Assembly (NCBI GenBank): GCA_037833965.1
Contig: AP031355.1
Location: forward strand, 26,375,501-26,439,500
Source of the DNA: Marchantia polymorpha subsp. ruderalis
Lineage: Eukaryota > Streptophyta > Marchantiopsida > Marchantiales > Marchantiaceae
Length of the DNA: 64,000 bases
Reading direction: 5' to 3'
Each line of letters begins with the position of its first letter. The stretch's first letter is position 1. Both the position numbers and the translations under genes were made by a program. Shown here piece by piece: positions 24,360 through 35,713 of the stretch. The notes below the pieces were generated by a model, which saw only the letters and a program-made list of their open reading frames with translations, was not told where the DNA came from and made no database searches.

Positions 24360-25030
24360 AGGTGGAAATTCTTGCATATGAGAAGAAACGTGCTCGATTT
24401 GCAGATGAGTCAATTTTCATGGAGGACATGCCAAGTCGGAGTACACGATCAAGTGGAGTTAGTCAACCAAGAGTATCAAGAAAGAAGTTGGGCATGAATG
24501 ACATTTCCATTTCATCTTCTCAAGCTAAGTATGACGTGGTGGAAGATATAGGAAGTCAAAAGCTCAATATCACAGTTGGCCAACTCATTGCTTTAAATCC
24601 AGCCATACGGAAGGAGTTGAGAGGACGCCTTAGCTCCACAAGGATCAAGAAGCGAAGATCCAAGACAAAGGCTCACATGGGAGTTGGTGTGGTGGATGCT
24701 GCTGCCTCGGAGGTATGTACACATGCCTCAAAGATCGAAGTGAGGATCGAAGGGCATGATGTTTCAAACGTGCTAGTAGATGGTGGTTCTGCTGTGTATG
24801 CAATGTCTGAAAGATTGTTGATGAAGTTGGGGATGCGCCTTTCCAGACCTTCAAGTATAATTGTTGGTATGGCCAACAAACAGAAGGTAAAACCACTTGG
24901 TTTGGTTGACAAAGTTGTGGTAAGTGTGAGAGATGTGCAAACCTTACTTTCCTTCCAAGTACTCAAGGAAGCTAGTTATGATTTGCTGTTGGGACGTCCT
25001 TGGTTGAGAGCGGTGAGAACTACTGATTGA
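24356..25030 (+). CDS. Gypsy aspartic protease region
   Basis: 224 codons. The retropepsin active site is VLVDGGSAVYAMS (DGG in place of the more common DTG/DSG), followed by the family's ILGR-like block LLLGRPWLRA near the end. Upstream is a basic linker (RIKKRRSKTKAH). The frame stops at 25028, and the next frame (25073-25561) carries the acidic Ser/Asp-rich stretch that leads into RT. Protease would cut the polyprotein. Confidence 0.75.
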   Translation: MKVEILAYEKKRARFADESIFMEDMPSRSTRSSGVSQPRVSRKKLGMNDISISSSQAKYDVVEDIGSQKLNITVGQLIALNPAIRKELRGRLSSTRIKKRRSKTKAHMGVGVVDAAASEVCTHASKIEVRIEGHDVSNVLVDGGSAVYAMSERLLMKLGMRLSRPSSIIVGMANKQKVKPLGLVDKVVVSVRDVQTLLSFQVLKEASYDLLLGRPWLRAVRTTD

Positions 25031-25072
25031 TGGCACAAGGGCTATCTGAGGATAGGCCCAAAGAACCATCAG

Positions 25073-27198
25073 GTGAAGGTTCCTTTGACAGGAGGAGGAA
25101 GTTCTGTTACCGACTCAGATAGACCAACCGACGAATATTGGAAATCTGAGAGTGAGGAGAGTGGCAATTTTTCAGAAGTTGACACCAACATGTCAACTTC
25201 TGATCAAGAAACATCGTCAGACGACTCTTCAGATGATGATGTACAAGTTCAAGTGGTTGCTGCCATGGAGTTGCTTCCTAGACCGAGGATGAAGAAAGAT
25301 CCGGACAAAGTGGAGATGAGCGAGGAGGAGGTGGGTCGAAGACTTTCCACCCTCAAGTTTGGTCCAAATGTTACCATGGAGGAGAAGGCAAGATTTTTGG
25401 ATATATTTTGCAAATATATCCATGTCTTTGCCTTTAGTTACAAAGATTTGAAGCATGTGACACTCGAAACTCATCACATTGTGTTGGAGGAGAAATCTCG
25501 CCCTATTCGGCATAAGCAACGACGAATCAATCCTCCTATAGCTGTGGTGGTAAAAGAGTAGATTGACAAGCTGAGGGAGGCTGGCTTCATTTATGAGGTA
25601 GAAAATTCGGAATAGGTGTCTCCTATTGTGATAATGAAGAAAAAGAATGGTAAACTATGTGTATGTGTAGATTACAAGAATTGAATGCTGTCAAAAAAAG
25701 AAGTACTACTATCCTTTACCTTTTATAGATGAGATTTTAGAGGAGGTAGCAGGCCATGAGTGGTATAGTTTTGGAGATGGTTATAGTGGCTATAACCAAA
25801 TCCAAATTGCTTTAGAGTATCAATTGAAAACTACCTTTATCACATCATGGGGAACTTTTGCCTTTAGAGTAATGCCATTTGGTCTATGTAATGCTCCAGC
25901 CACTTTCCAAAGGTTCATGAATAGGATGTTTGAACCTTTCATTGGAAAGTGTGTGAGAGATTTCATAGATGACTTTTGTGTGTACAGGAGGAAGGAGCAT
26001 CATTTTGATCATTTGATCAAAATACTCCAATGTTTGGAGGAAGCCAAAGCTTCACTTGATCCAGAAAAATGCATTTTTGGATGTGAGTAAGGCTTATTGT
26101 TGGGGTACATCAGTTCCAAGAATGGTATAGCTGTGGATCCAAAGAAGGTGACGAGGATCATGGAGTTACCTTTTCCGGTGACGTTGACCAAGTTGAGACA
26201 ATTCCTTGGTATGGTGGGGTACTATCGGAGGTTTATCTTGTCCTCCAACAAAGCTCATGCCTTGACGAGTTACATGAAGAAGGGGACCAAATACGAGCTC
26301 ATCTTCAATGATGAAGAGGCGAAGTTGGCGTTTGAGGCACTCAAAAAGGCGTTGGTGACAACTTCAATTTTGGTGAAACCTGATTGGAGTAAACCTTTTC
26401 TTCTGTATACAGATGCATCAAATATTGCTGTAGGATGCACCTTGAGTCAATTTGATGATGAAAAGCATGATCATCCAATTGCCTATGCTAGTAGACAGAT
26501 GGTACAAGCAAAGAAGAATTATTCAGTGACTGAAAGGGAGGCTTTAGCTGTCACTTAAGAAGTTTTGACACTATCTTTTGGGTGGAAAATTCACTATAGT
26601 GACTGATCATAAGGCCTTGAAATATATTTTCAACAAGTCTAATGCTGAGGGGAGGATAGCTAGATGGAAACTACTACTAGCGGAATTTGATTATACCATT
26701 GAGGATCGACGGGGAAAGAAGCATGCTAATGCGGATTTGTTGTCAAAAGCTTATGATGAGGGAGGAGATCAATCTGTGGATGACACTTTTCTGTACGAAG
26801 ATTTATTGATCATGGACACGGTGACATTGGTACCAGAGGAGTACAAGGAGATTTGGGAGTTCATCTCCAAAGTAGAATTTCCTCAAGGTATGCGTTCAAG
26901 AGAAAGAAATGCATTGGTAAAAATATGTCAACCCTATATGATCATTGAGAATGTGTTATTTCATCAAGGAGCTGACGGTCTGCTACGACTAGCTGTTGGA
27001 AGAGGCAAAGCATTGCAACTCATGAAGAAGTTTCATGAAGGTGCCGTGTGTGGAGGACATTTTGCGGGGAAGGTAACCTTCAAGATCCTTGATGCTGGAT
27101 ATCATTGGAAGGGTATTTTCAAAGATTGTGTGGAAATTTGCAAGAGTTGTGATGTGTGTCAAGCTTTTGCTAAAAAGTCCATGAAAACCCCTCTTTGA
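25073..27198 (+). pseudogene. Gypsy reverse transcriptase, RNase H and integrase zinc finger (broken)
   Basis: Homology runs on through several stops. RT appears from 25480: MKKKNGKLCVCVDYKN, then FRVMPFGLCNAPATFQRFMN and the catalytic FIDDF box (Y/F-x-D-D) near 25966. RNase H has LLYTDASNIAVGCTLSQ (26401-26450) and VTDHKALKYIF. The integrase HHCC finger is at 27030-27165 (H..H...CKSCDVC). Disabling changes are TAG at 25559 and near 25613, a frameshift near 25680, TAA near 26088, TAA near 26556 with a frameshift, and TGA near 27197. Several of the stops are where a Trp or Gln codon is expected, as C-to-T decay would give. Confidence 0.85.
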
Positions 27199-27221
27199 TT
27201 TCAGTTCCAATGTGAGGTCCT

Positions 27222-28127
27222 TTTGAAAAATGGGGGATAGATTTTGTAGGTCATTTGAATCTTACTCCTTGGGGAAATAAGTTCATTGTGATAGCTACAG
27301 ATTATCTTACCAAGTGGGTAGAGGCAAGACCACTAAAATCTACTAATGAGAAGGAGGTTGGTAGGTTTTTGTATGAGAGAATCATAACCAGATTTGGTTG
27401 TCCTTTGGAGTTAGTGTCGGATAGAGGAGGAGAGTTTGTGGAAAGTATGATCCAAGCAATGTTAGATCATTTTTCCATCAAGTCTCGAGTGACCACTTCC
27501 TACAAACCCAATGCTAATGGGTTGGCGGAGCGGACCAACTACATTCTTTGTATGATGTTGGCCAAGGATGCAGACATAGACGGCAGCAAGCAAAACTGGG
27601 ACAAGAGGTTGCATGCTATCTTGTGGGAGTATCGAACGACTTGGAAAACATCTACCCGATATTCACCTTTTCGGATGGTGTATGGAGTTGAGTCAAAGCT
27701 CCCAATACAATTTGACTTGACTACTTTCATGACAATCCAGCAAAGATTGAAGAAATCAAATGAAGCAGAAGCCATCAAGTCTCGCCAACAACAATTGATG
27801 AAGTTGGAGGAAGCTCGAGCACTAGCCATGGTACGAGTGGAGCGGGCTCAACAGCTGCAGAAGAAGTATCACGAGAAACGAAGTGGAAACCAGAACTTGA
27901 AGCCGTTCAAGGAAGGTGATTGGGTGATGTTCGTTGATGCAATTAGATACAAGAGAGCTAGGAAAAAGTTTCTTCCTAAGTATTTTGGACCTTTCATAGT
28001 TGAGAAGGTGTGGGGAAACTTAACTTATGATATCAAGGAGTTAGGAGGATGTCACTTCGATCGAGTCAACCACGACAAGTTGAAATTATTCCATCGAAGA
28101 TCAGATTCTTTCACTCCGAGGGCGTAG
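27222..28127 (+). CDS. Gypsy integrase core and C-terminal domain
   Basis: The frame from about 27222 to the TAG at 28125 carries the D-D-E catalytic core: VIATDYLTKWVEAR (first Asp), LVSDRGGEFVES (second Asp) and NGLAERTN (Glu). WEYRTTWKTSTRYSPFRMVYG follows and then a C-terminal GPFIVEKVWGN...YDIKELGG domain as in Gypsy elements without a chromodomain. This part has no internal stop. It is the only pol enzyme domain of the element that looks intact. Confidence 0.85.
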   Translation, partial: FEKWGIDFVGHLNLTPWGNKFIVIATDYLTKWVEARPLKSTNEKEVGRFLYERIITRFGCPLELVSDRGGEFVESMIQAMLDHFSIKSRVTTSYKPNANGLAERTNYILCMMLAKDADIDGSKQNWDKRLHAILWEYRTTWKTSTRYSPFRMVYGVESKLPIQFDLTTFMTIQQRLKKSNEAEAIKSRQQQLMKLEEARALAMVRVERAQQLQKKYHEKRSGNQNLKPFKEGDWVMFVDAIRYKRARKKFLPKYFGPFIVEKVWGNLTYDIKELGGCHFDRVNHDKLKLFHRRSDSFTPRA

Positions 28128-28150
28128 TGAAATCTTGGTCCGGGGGTAAA

Positions 28151-28921
28151 TGTAAGACTTGATATTACATGTGTGAAATAAAACTAAAATTAGCCAAGGA
28201 GTTAATCATGGTTAGGATAGTTATGACTAAATCTAGCTAGTTATGACTAAATCTAGCTAGTTTAGCTATAATGTCTATACTTGGCGGAATAACTAGAGAA
28301 GTTCTAGAAGATTTGAGTGAGCACTTCTATTTTGTCTTGTACAAAAGTCTAGATTCCAAGAGAAAAGACTTTTGGACTTCATGTTTAGTTTTGATTGGTT
28401 TGACTAAAGTAAGGAGTAATCCATTGATTAGACTAAGTCTAATGTTGACTTAGTGGAAAATGAAAGTTCTAGAAGTTGGAAAGGCACAAATGGCATGTCG
28501 CCACCTCAATCTAGGTATTAGTAAACATCTAGAAGGTTTAGGAGTCCAATGGCATGTTGCCACATATTGATAACTAGTCAACCTTACTATGGTTTATCTT
28601 TGTAAAAGTTGATTAGAAAGGAATTACCATTTATTACTATGGTAAATTCTCAAATAGTATATATAGAGAGGTAAGGAAGAGACTTTCAAGCAAGTTTGGA
28701 GAGTTCATATATAGAGACTTGTTTCATATATGAAAGAGTGACTAATTTTCAGTACCTTGGAGTGTCGATGAGTGTATGAGTTGGAGTGATACCTTGAGAG
28801 ATTGTGTGAGAGGGTGTTAAGGTTATGAGTATGATGAAAAATCCAAGTCTTCTAGAATCATGATGAGCTATCGAAAAGCCATCTGAGGTAAACCTGAGTG
28901 AGAGTCAACCCGAGGGTTGCA
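28151..28921 (+). repeat. Gypsy 3' LTR (771 bp)
   Basis: Direct repeat of 21349-22119 with the same length. It starts TGTAAGACTTGATATTAC, where the left copy has TGTAAGATGGGATATTGC, and ends GAGGGTTGCA at the border to the Copia integrase. Confidence 0.95.
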
Positions 28922-29487
28922 GGCCCCACACATCAGAATGGACATACTCAAGAACTGTCTTGGAACAATGAACGCCAGTTCCAAAAGCACGTCGAGCGTG
29001 CTTTACAAATACACAATACTCACAGAATTCAAGTTTGCAAGACTTCAAGCTAGGTAATACACTCTGTTTGTGTAAAATATTCATACCTTTTTCACTCATG
29101 TGGCCAAGACGAGCATGCCACAATGACGTCGTAGCATTGGTTCACTGAGAATTGTAGATCCCTCCAAGATATACATATTTTTCCGCTTGTAAGCTTTCAT
29201 TATCACAGTGGAACCTCTCTCAACCGTGAGAATTCCATCAACAACTTCCAATGAAAGCCTCTCATGTCAACCTCCCTTAATGAAATTAAATTCTTATGCA
29301 TACATGGAATGTGTCTAACATTTGTCAATGTTAGAGTTTTTTCATCAAACATTTGAATTTGAATGGATCCAATATCCTCAATCTTATAGGAGTGATCATT
29401 TTCCATTAAGATTAAACCTTGAGATGTTGCGAAAGTTGTAAAAAAATCTCGGATAAAACAAATGTGATAAGAGCAAGCGGAGTCCAA
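28922..29487 (-). pseudogene. Copia integrase zinc finger and protease (decayed)
   Basis: The minus frame 29123-28905 carries the GAG-pre-integrase/HHCC finger (WHARLGHMSEKGM, then C-x2-C in CEYCVF) and VHSDVWG at the Gypsy border. The minus frame 29487-29203 is the Copia protease: MDSACSYHIC where D-S-G/A is the active site, then LTNVRHIPCMHKNLISL. Stops and indels separate the two. Confidence 0.85.
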
Positions 29488-30504
29488 AATTCATTCATCT
29501 TTCTTGGTGAGCTAAGAGTTTTACAAGACAGAGCCTTCATCATTGTTGGTCACAACATTTGCAGAGGAATCAACATATTCATCTCTCTTCTCCTGCGGCT
29601 TACTACGACAATCCTTTTTCATATGGCCCAGCTTGCCACACTTCCAACACTTCATCTCCTTCTGGTTAACTTTCCTTGATTTGGATCAATTTTGCGACTT
29701 GCTAACGCTAGTAGATCGCTTCTCCGATCTCCCACGAGTGACATAGAGAGCAGTAGAAGAAGAAGGTGTTGAAGAATAAACCAACTTTTGTTCGATGTCG
29801 TCCGTCAACAATGCAGTTACTACCTCGTTGTATGAGATGCTCTCTTTGTCTCGATGAAGCAACACACGAGATAGAGTGTGATATGAGACTCACAAGGAAC
29901 TTAAAAGTTGCAATGTTTTTTTCTCATCAATCAAATTCTCATCCATATTCAAAAGATCCATCAACAAATTATTGAAAACATCAATGTGGTCTTGGATCTT
30001 TGTACCTTCCACCATTTTGAAACTCATGAGCTTTAACAATGTGAAAAGTCGATTTCATAACTCCTTCATGTGATACTTTGTTTGAAGCGCTTGAAACATA
30101 GCTGTCAAAATCTCCAGCTCCTCCACTTGTTTCAACACATTTGGCTTCAAGTAGAGAGTCACAATACTCACAACTTGATTTTGAATCTCATTCCAATCCT
30201 CGTCATCAAAATTCAGGGGTTTAGGTTTGAGAACACTCTCCAAGCCCATTGCCTTGATCACATTCTTGACTTGCCGTTTCCATAGGAGAAAGTCAGTACG
30301 GCCATCAAAACGTTCAACTTCAAACCTCGGTCCATCGACCTTAGATAGCGCCATAGGTTTGATCGAACGATGACATTCCGGAATGACTTCAACATGATCC
30401 TCAGAGTGAAAACTTGACTCCTCACTTTCTTTGTTTGAATGCAGGATTCTAGCACTTTCCGCAACAATTGGAACAAGTTCCACTCCTCGCTCCAAGCTAT
30501 TCAT
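29488..30504 (-). pseudogene. Copia gag with zinc knuckle (decayed)
   Basis: The minus frame 30504-30055 (149 codons) is the UBN2-type Copia gag (RFDGRTDFLLWKRQVKNV, QALQTKYHMKEL). The frame then breaks, and the CCHC knuckle CWKCGKLGHMKKDC lies at 29655-29600 on the minus strand. Frameshifts between them show this copy cannot make a full gag. The ATG at 30504 (MNSLERG) is near the expected gag start. Confidence 0.82.
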
Positions 30505-31491
30505 GCCCAGAAAGCGCTCACAGTGTTAACTGTTCTCAACACTTAGCTCCAAAAAACGTCAAAAAATGAAATTTCTCAAAATTGAAATCTAAGATAACTC
30601 ACGCGTATTTTACAAGCCAACACAATGGAATGTGAACACGGTTTGTCAAAATCAACTCAGAATAAAAAGTTATTAACCCCCGAGTTTAGAGGGGTAAAAA
30701 CTTGTATCTGGATCCCCCAAGGGAATATTTCTTACCAAAAATTTACGCAAAGTCTATTTCCAAAACCGTCTTTTATACTACGTGCTCAACTAGCTTGAGA
30801 ACCAACTTGTAAAATTTAAACTCAAACGGATATCATTTGCATATTCTAATCCATCAAAAATGCCAAAAAGTCAACTCTCTATTTGATTTCTTTGTGATAA
30901 GATTCCTCACTGTTTTCCTTTGCAACTTAATTTGACGTTTCGTCTTCCCACCCAACTATTTCGGATCACTTTTCCACCCAACTATGTCGGAACCACCTCC
31001 AACAATCTTGAAGCACCCTCAAACGCGAAAATTTGAATTTTGTCACTTCAAAATTTTGACGCTGTGAAATCACAATAGCAGGAATTAACGTAAATCTTCA
31101 AACACTCATAACTTCGCGACCTTCCATTAGAATTGAACAAAATTTAGGTCAAAATGATAGTCTCAAAGAGTAAATCAAGACTATTTGTGAAGATTTGGAA
31201 AATTGATAACTAAAAATTTAAACTTTGAAAAAACAAAGCAGTTTCTCTCACAATAGATTGTAAGAGAACTTTCCACCTCAATTTTCAAAAAATCTTTCTA
31301 ATCACTTGATGAAATTTTCTATTACTTTCATCAAAGTGAAATTAGTGCCTCTGACTACTATTCTACAGAGAATCAGCCAACTATTACTTCAAATTGCGAG
31401 TAGAATTTCCGTTAGCGCTTTCGCGCCTCCCTGCTCTCCAAAATTGTGAAAATCAAAAATTTGCTTGCATTGAACGAGCTCTGATACCAAT
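30505..31491 (-). other. Copia untranslated leader between PBS and gag
   Basis: About 1 kb of non-coding DNA between the primer-binding site next to 31492 and the gag start. The PBS complement is CTCTGATACCAATTGA (31480-31493), complementary to the 3' end of initiator-Met tRNA. I see no additional ORF. The leader is long for a Copia element but not exceptional. Confidence 0.7.
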
Positions 31492-31816
31492 TGAAAGACC
31501 CAAACATCCAGATCAATAAGAACGCATGACAATCACAATACCGAGATAACGTGGTTCATCTTCCACAGGCTACGTCCACGGGCAAGAGCAGAAACTTCAC
31601 TAAAGTTTTGATGTATACACGGCCTCCATAGCCAAGCGCTACTCCTTACTTTTCACTCTCTCAGTGCTATCGTGAACTGTACGCAGAGAGAGTCTCCTTC
31701 TCTTTTCTATACAAGAAGAGATATGGTAATCAAACCTAACCTAACATAACCACAATTAAACTTCCTAACCATGGTACCATTAATTGGAGTTAATCCAAGA
31801 TAGAGTTAACGTAACA
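31492..31816 (-). repeat. Copia 5' LTR
   Basis: Direct repeat of 14798-15127. On the coding strand it begins TGTTACGTTAACTC at 31816 and ends TTTCA at 31492, with the primer site directly following. The flank 31817-31821 (ACCCT) is the second copy of the target duplication. Confidence 0.92.
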
Positions 31817-31821
31817 ACCCT

Positions 31822-32354
31822 AGTATACGGACTTTAGTCATTGGGCGGATGGGGCTATAGGGTCCATGTGGAAAAAGGTGAACTTTGCAACTACACTTTT
31901 TTCTAATGGATTCCAAAGATGTCATGTTGTCACCTACCACGTTAGAAGCTAACTAACATGTCCGCGGATCGAGGAAGAAATGAGTTTGATCAAGATTTTA
32001 CCGGAGACATATGGCTATGAACTTTTCATTCTCAATGACATACTTCCAACTACAAGACTATCAACGTACAAGCGTGTTGACCAAACAAGCTAGTGAAAAC
32101 CTACTAAAACTAAACTATTGAAACGCTCTATCATAAACCAACAATCAGCTCCTATTTTAGGCATTACAAAAGGTATCATGCGCAAAAAATCAACGTCCCG
32201 CTTATTCTCCTCATTGTTTCAAAAATCCGGCTGCAGCCATAATATCTATACCTCTCTGAGTTATTCCATCAAACTGGGACAAAAAGCATGTGCAGTGCAT
32301 CGTAGCGAAAGGTTCAGTGCAATCATTGAGTTATTCGACGCATTTGCATTGAGC
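31822..32354. repeat. Left TIR continuation and interior of the long-TIR element
   Basis: 31822 to about 31960 matches, in inverted orientation, the right end of the element at about 38210-38340 (for example CTATAGGGTCC and TCCAAAGATG). From about 31960 to 32354 the interior is AT-rich, has no ORF longer than 100 codons and is not repeated elsewhere in the window. Confidence 0.7.
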
Positions 32355-34194
32355 TGCAACCTCCGGGCTGACTTTCACTCAGGTTTACCTCATCTGGCTT
32401 TTCGGTAGCTCATCATGGTTCTAGAAGACTAGGATTCCCCATCATATCCGTAGCCCAAACACACTGTCACACAATCTGTCAAGGTATCACTCCAACTCAT
32501 ACACTCATCGACACTTCAAGGTACTGAAAATTCGTCACTCTTTCATATATGAAACAAGTCCCTACATATGAACTCTCCAAACTTGCTTGAGAGTCTCTTC
32601 CCTACCTCTCTATATATACTACTTGCAAATTTACCATAGTAACAAATGGTAATTCCTATCTAACTTACTTTTACAAAGATAAACCATAGTAAGGTTGTTT
32701 AGTTATCAATATGTGGCAACATGGCATTGGACTCCTAAACCTTCTAGATGTTTACTAATCCCTATATTGAGGTGGCGACATGCCATTTGTGCCTTTCCAA
32801 CTTCTAGAACTTTCACTTTCCACTAAGTCAACATAAGACTTAGTCTAAACGATAGAGTATTCCCAGGCCTCTCTATATACGGCACATACGGAACTTTTGA
32901 GTCAAAGTTCCGTATTTCGTTTTTTTAAGTTCCGCATTTGGACCATAAATGACTTCGTTCACTTTGGAGGCGATACTAACTACTAACAAACTTAAACTGC
33001 AGGTACCGTTTTGAACACCTGTTTCGATAACCTTCCCACGCACACTCTTCGCGAAATCAGTCCCAATCCATCTCTTCGTGCAGGTCCAAGGTGTCCAAAG
33101 GTCGAGAGAGAGAAAATTTGAGCACGTATGAAGCAATGTCCGATCCGATGAAAAGCTGTTCCATTCTCCTTAACCAGCAAGAAATAGTTATGTAGTATCG
33201 ACATGTCATTTTGGTCATTTCTGGTGTACAACGTTACTCCACCAAAGCAGTCTCCAAAGAGCACTTGCAGCATTTTAGCTCGCCTCTCAGGACCTCTTGG
33301 GGTTCAGGTGGTTGAGTTTCTGAGTCTTGCTCTGTGTACTTAGCCAGTGTGGATCTGTGCGCCATGTGAATTTTATTTAATGTTGGGCAATGACACACAG
33401 TTTATATAGAGATGTCTCCTGATTTTTTAAGACTCATAGTGTTATCCAGAGACATACAGTAGCTAGCATTGAAGAAACTCGGGAGAAGTCGAAGAAGGCG
33501 ACTGTAGTAGCGGCAAGGGCTTTCTCTGGAGCATCATCGAGCCTGTTATGCAAGAAGTTGCGTTGAAGCCATGAAGAAGTTCAGGCAAGTTTTGCCTGAA
33601 CTCTGTTTGTTGAGACGGTGTCGAACGAAATTGTTTGTAATAACAGTTCCTTTGTTACTGAAGGAAGAAGTATCCGCTTTACTACATGGATGTTAAATTG
33701 TGCATGCCACCCATTGGCCAAATGAGAGCTTTTTGCTTCACGATTGCACCATTTACTCTTGAAATGTACACGTGTAAAAGTAACCGCGCTTTTTTATATG
33801 TCAGTGAAGAGTGTGTTGTCGCAGTTGAGAGGAGATGAGGAGTATGAGAGAAATTGGTTGTAATCATATTTCTTTCTTCTAGTTACGTGTATGTGAGAAT
33901 CTTGCAGACGAATTCAATTTGTGCTTGATAATTTTGAAGTTCGGTGGTACTTTTGATCAGTAGGGCAAGATAAGAGTTGACTGTTTATTTTCTTATGATG
34001 GAAGCCATGCAGAAAGGTGTTGCCTCATATTTTTTCCAAGAGTAATGTAGTTACTTACAAGGAGTAACTCCAGTCCTTGTTGTACTGAGCTCCTCTCAAA
34101 TCTCAGCTTTGCAGTGCCAAGTTTTTAGGTGGACACTCGTAGAAAAGTTATTTGAAGCAATCCTGAGATTGTTCTAATTTACTGCGAGATTTTA

Positions 34195-34728
34195 CATCGA
34201 TCATTGAACGGATCCCAAGACTCTGAAATCGCCATCGGTGCATACCAGCCGCATCATCTGTTGAACAGAGACGGCTTCCCTCATAGGCAGGTGCACGGTT
34301 TCAGAATGTCTCTTTGGTTTGAGCACATGGGAAGACTTGAGAACTGCTCCTTGAGCCCTGAGTCTTTGGAGTGCGTACAGACCATCAACTCCATTGCGGA
34401 TGAGTTGTGGGCGTACTACACGCAGGAGGAGCCAGTAGATTTGTTGGGACACCTTCTACCCTTCGCCGTCGCTGTCACCCACAAAGGAGATGTCACGGAG
34501 TTGCCAGGCATGACCTGCTTCCCAGACACTAAAGCTCCCATTCTGGGAGCCTTGCAAGAAGCCCTGCCCCCCAATTTTGACCACTTAAGAGGGTGGTGGA
34601 TGTGTACTTTCATCTGTTCTTACGTCTTCCCGACCGACTTTGGTCGAAGTTGGCTGGCCGTGAAAGATCTTCTGCAGTCCGGGAACGAGTGTCACGAGCA
34701 AAACTTGCTAGTCTTTGTGCATGCATAA
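34195..34728 (+). pseudogene. Phospholipase D C-terminal fragment captured by hAT
   Basis: Homology starts near 34198 (RSLNGSQDSEIAIGAYQP) and includes VHGFRMSLWFEHMG, HLLPFAVAVTHKGDVTELPG and FFPDTKA-like text, ending at LPPNF (34578), the normal C-terminus of plant phospholipase D. The frame is open without a stop over about 128 family residues and then runs on with unrelated sequence to 34728. Plant PLD hydrolyses phospholipids to phosphatidic acid with two HKD motifs. Both lie upstream of this piece and are missing here. The fragment looks like a single terminal exon. It sits in the hAT element and so was probably captured by transduplication. Confidence 0.85.
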
Positions 34729-35713
34729 TCGAGACAGCACTTGTCAGTGGTTACGTTTTATCCCCATCAACGACGACACTCTCTGCGAAGAACGTGAACG
34801 TTAATCTGTGACTCTGTAAAAACCTGAATGATGTGGCCTAGTTGCGAACGGGATTTGTTGCGTTGACAAGGAAGAGACTCACGGCGGAACAGAGGAGTAA
34901 GAATGTCCTGAAAAACAATTTTCTGCCTATTAGCTAGTCCAGATGCTGTGTGTTTCACACTCCATGCCCCGAACGAGGAACCGCCATCATTTTCAAGCAT
35001 GTCAATCGCCCAAGACACGATTGTACAGTTCAGCCCATGAAGTTTGTTCTGTTTGTAGTTAAAATTCTGAGCACAAGCCTTTGGATGTTGCCAACCGCTT
35101 GGATTTGAATATCTTGATCTTTCTCCAATGTTTGCCGAGTGCAGCAGCAGTGTAATGAAATAGCCTTTCGGCAGTAAACTAGCACTGCATCTGAACTCCT
35201 GCATGAGGTCATAATTGAGCATAAACAGCAGGTTTTGATTTTTATTTTGTTCCCTTCAAATGTGGATGGTACTGTCATGCAGTGGAAACTATGTGACTCG
35301 CAGGTTGACTAAACTATTGCCCCATGACCTGTGATGGAATCTTAGCATTGTTTGTACCTTTTCTTCCAACTTGTATGAGTGTTTTTTTGGTACCTTGATT
35401 TTGCTGAGTTGATTTTGGTAGAGCTGAAAAGGATTTGGCTGAGCAAATGTTACTCTTTGCTTTTGCAGATGCATTTTTGGAGGTCCTTGGTGAGGGTTTG
35501 GCAGCCCCTTTCAGGACATGTGAGCACTAAAGTTCTACTCTGAACTTCACATTTTTGGATTTGTATTTTGCTAAGTAGTTTTGGACTTTTTTCCCAATCT
35601 TGATGGAGTCTATTGAACCTCCTTCTAAGCGACTCCGCAAAACTCCATTCCAGCAAAAACATCTATTGCAGTATGGTCTCTGTATAGCAAGTCGTGATGC
35701 TAGAACTTCTTAA

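Larger units (their letters stand above)
21349..28921 (+). mobile_element. Ty3/Gypsy LTR retrotransposon, full length
   Basis: Two direct LTRs of 771 bp (21349-22119, 28151-28921) begin TGTAAGA and end GTTGCA. I count by eye about a dozen differences, so they are roughly 98% alike and the insertion is young compared with its host Copia. A primer-site-like TGGTTCCGTTGTCGGGA (22124-22140) follows the left LTR, and a purine-rich GGTCCGGGGGTAAA precedes the right one. Order gag, protease, RT, RNase H, integrase is Gypsy. The insertion point is in the Copia integrase core: the Copia sequence on the two sides joins with a short GGGC/GGCC overlap, so the TSD is imperfect. Several stops in pol make it non-autonomous. 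Confidence 0.93.
14798..31816 (-). mobile_element. Copia LTR retrotransposon, interrupted twice
   Basis: Minus-strand element with 5' LTR 31492-31816 and 3' LTR 14798-15127 (about 325-330 bp, TG..CA on the coding strand, ends TGTTA / TTTCA). Next to the 5' LTR is TTGGTATCAGAGC (about 31480-31492 complement), the usual initiator-Met tRNA primer site of plant Copia elements. Next to the 3' LTR is a polypurine tract (complement of AACTCCCCCTTGA, 15128-15140). Flanks are ATCCT (14793-14797) and ACCCT (31817-31821). Comparison with the intact right TIR supports ATCCT as the original 5-bp target. Order gag, protease, integrase, RT, RNase H is that of Copia. It is split by a Gypsy element and a 3.4-kb element and has several frame breaks. 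Confidence 0.92.

Noticed and set aside
32873-33273. Minus-strand frames near the left hAT end, considered as another captured gene piece or as more PLD
   Set aside because: No recognisable family block could be matched, so no claim is made beyond unknown interior sequence.
33570-33600. GTTCAGGCAA / TTGCCTGAAC hairpin as a transcription terminator
   Set aside because: Such hairpin terminators are bacterial; in this plant setting a 10-bp palindrome has no clear meaning.
34767-35222. 151-codon minus ORF inside the hAT element
   Set aside because: No motif or splice support; probably chance or part of an unidentified captured fragment.
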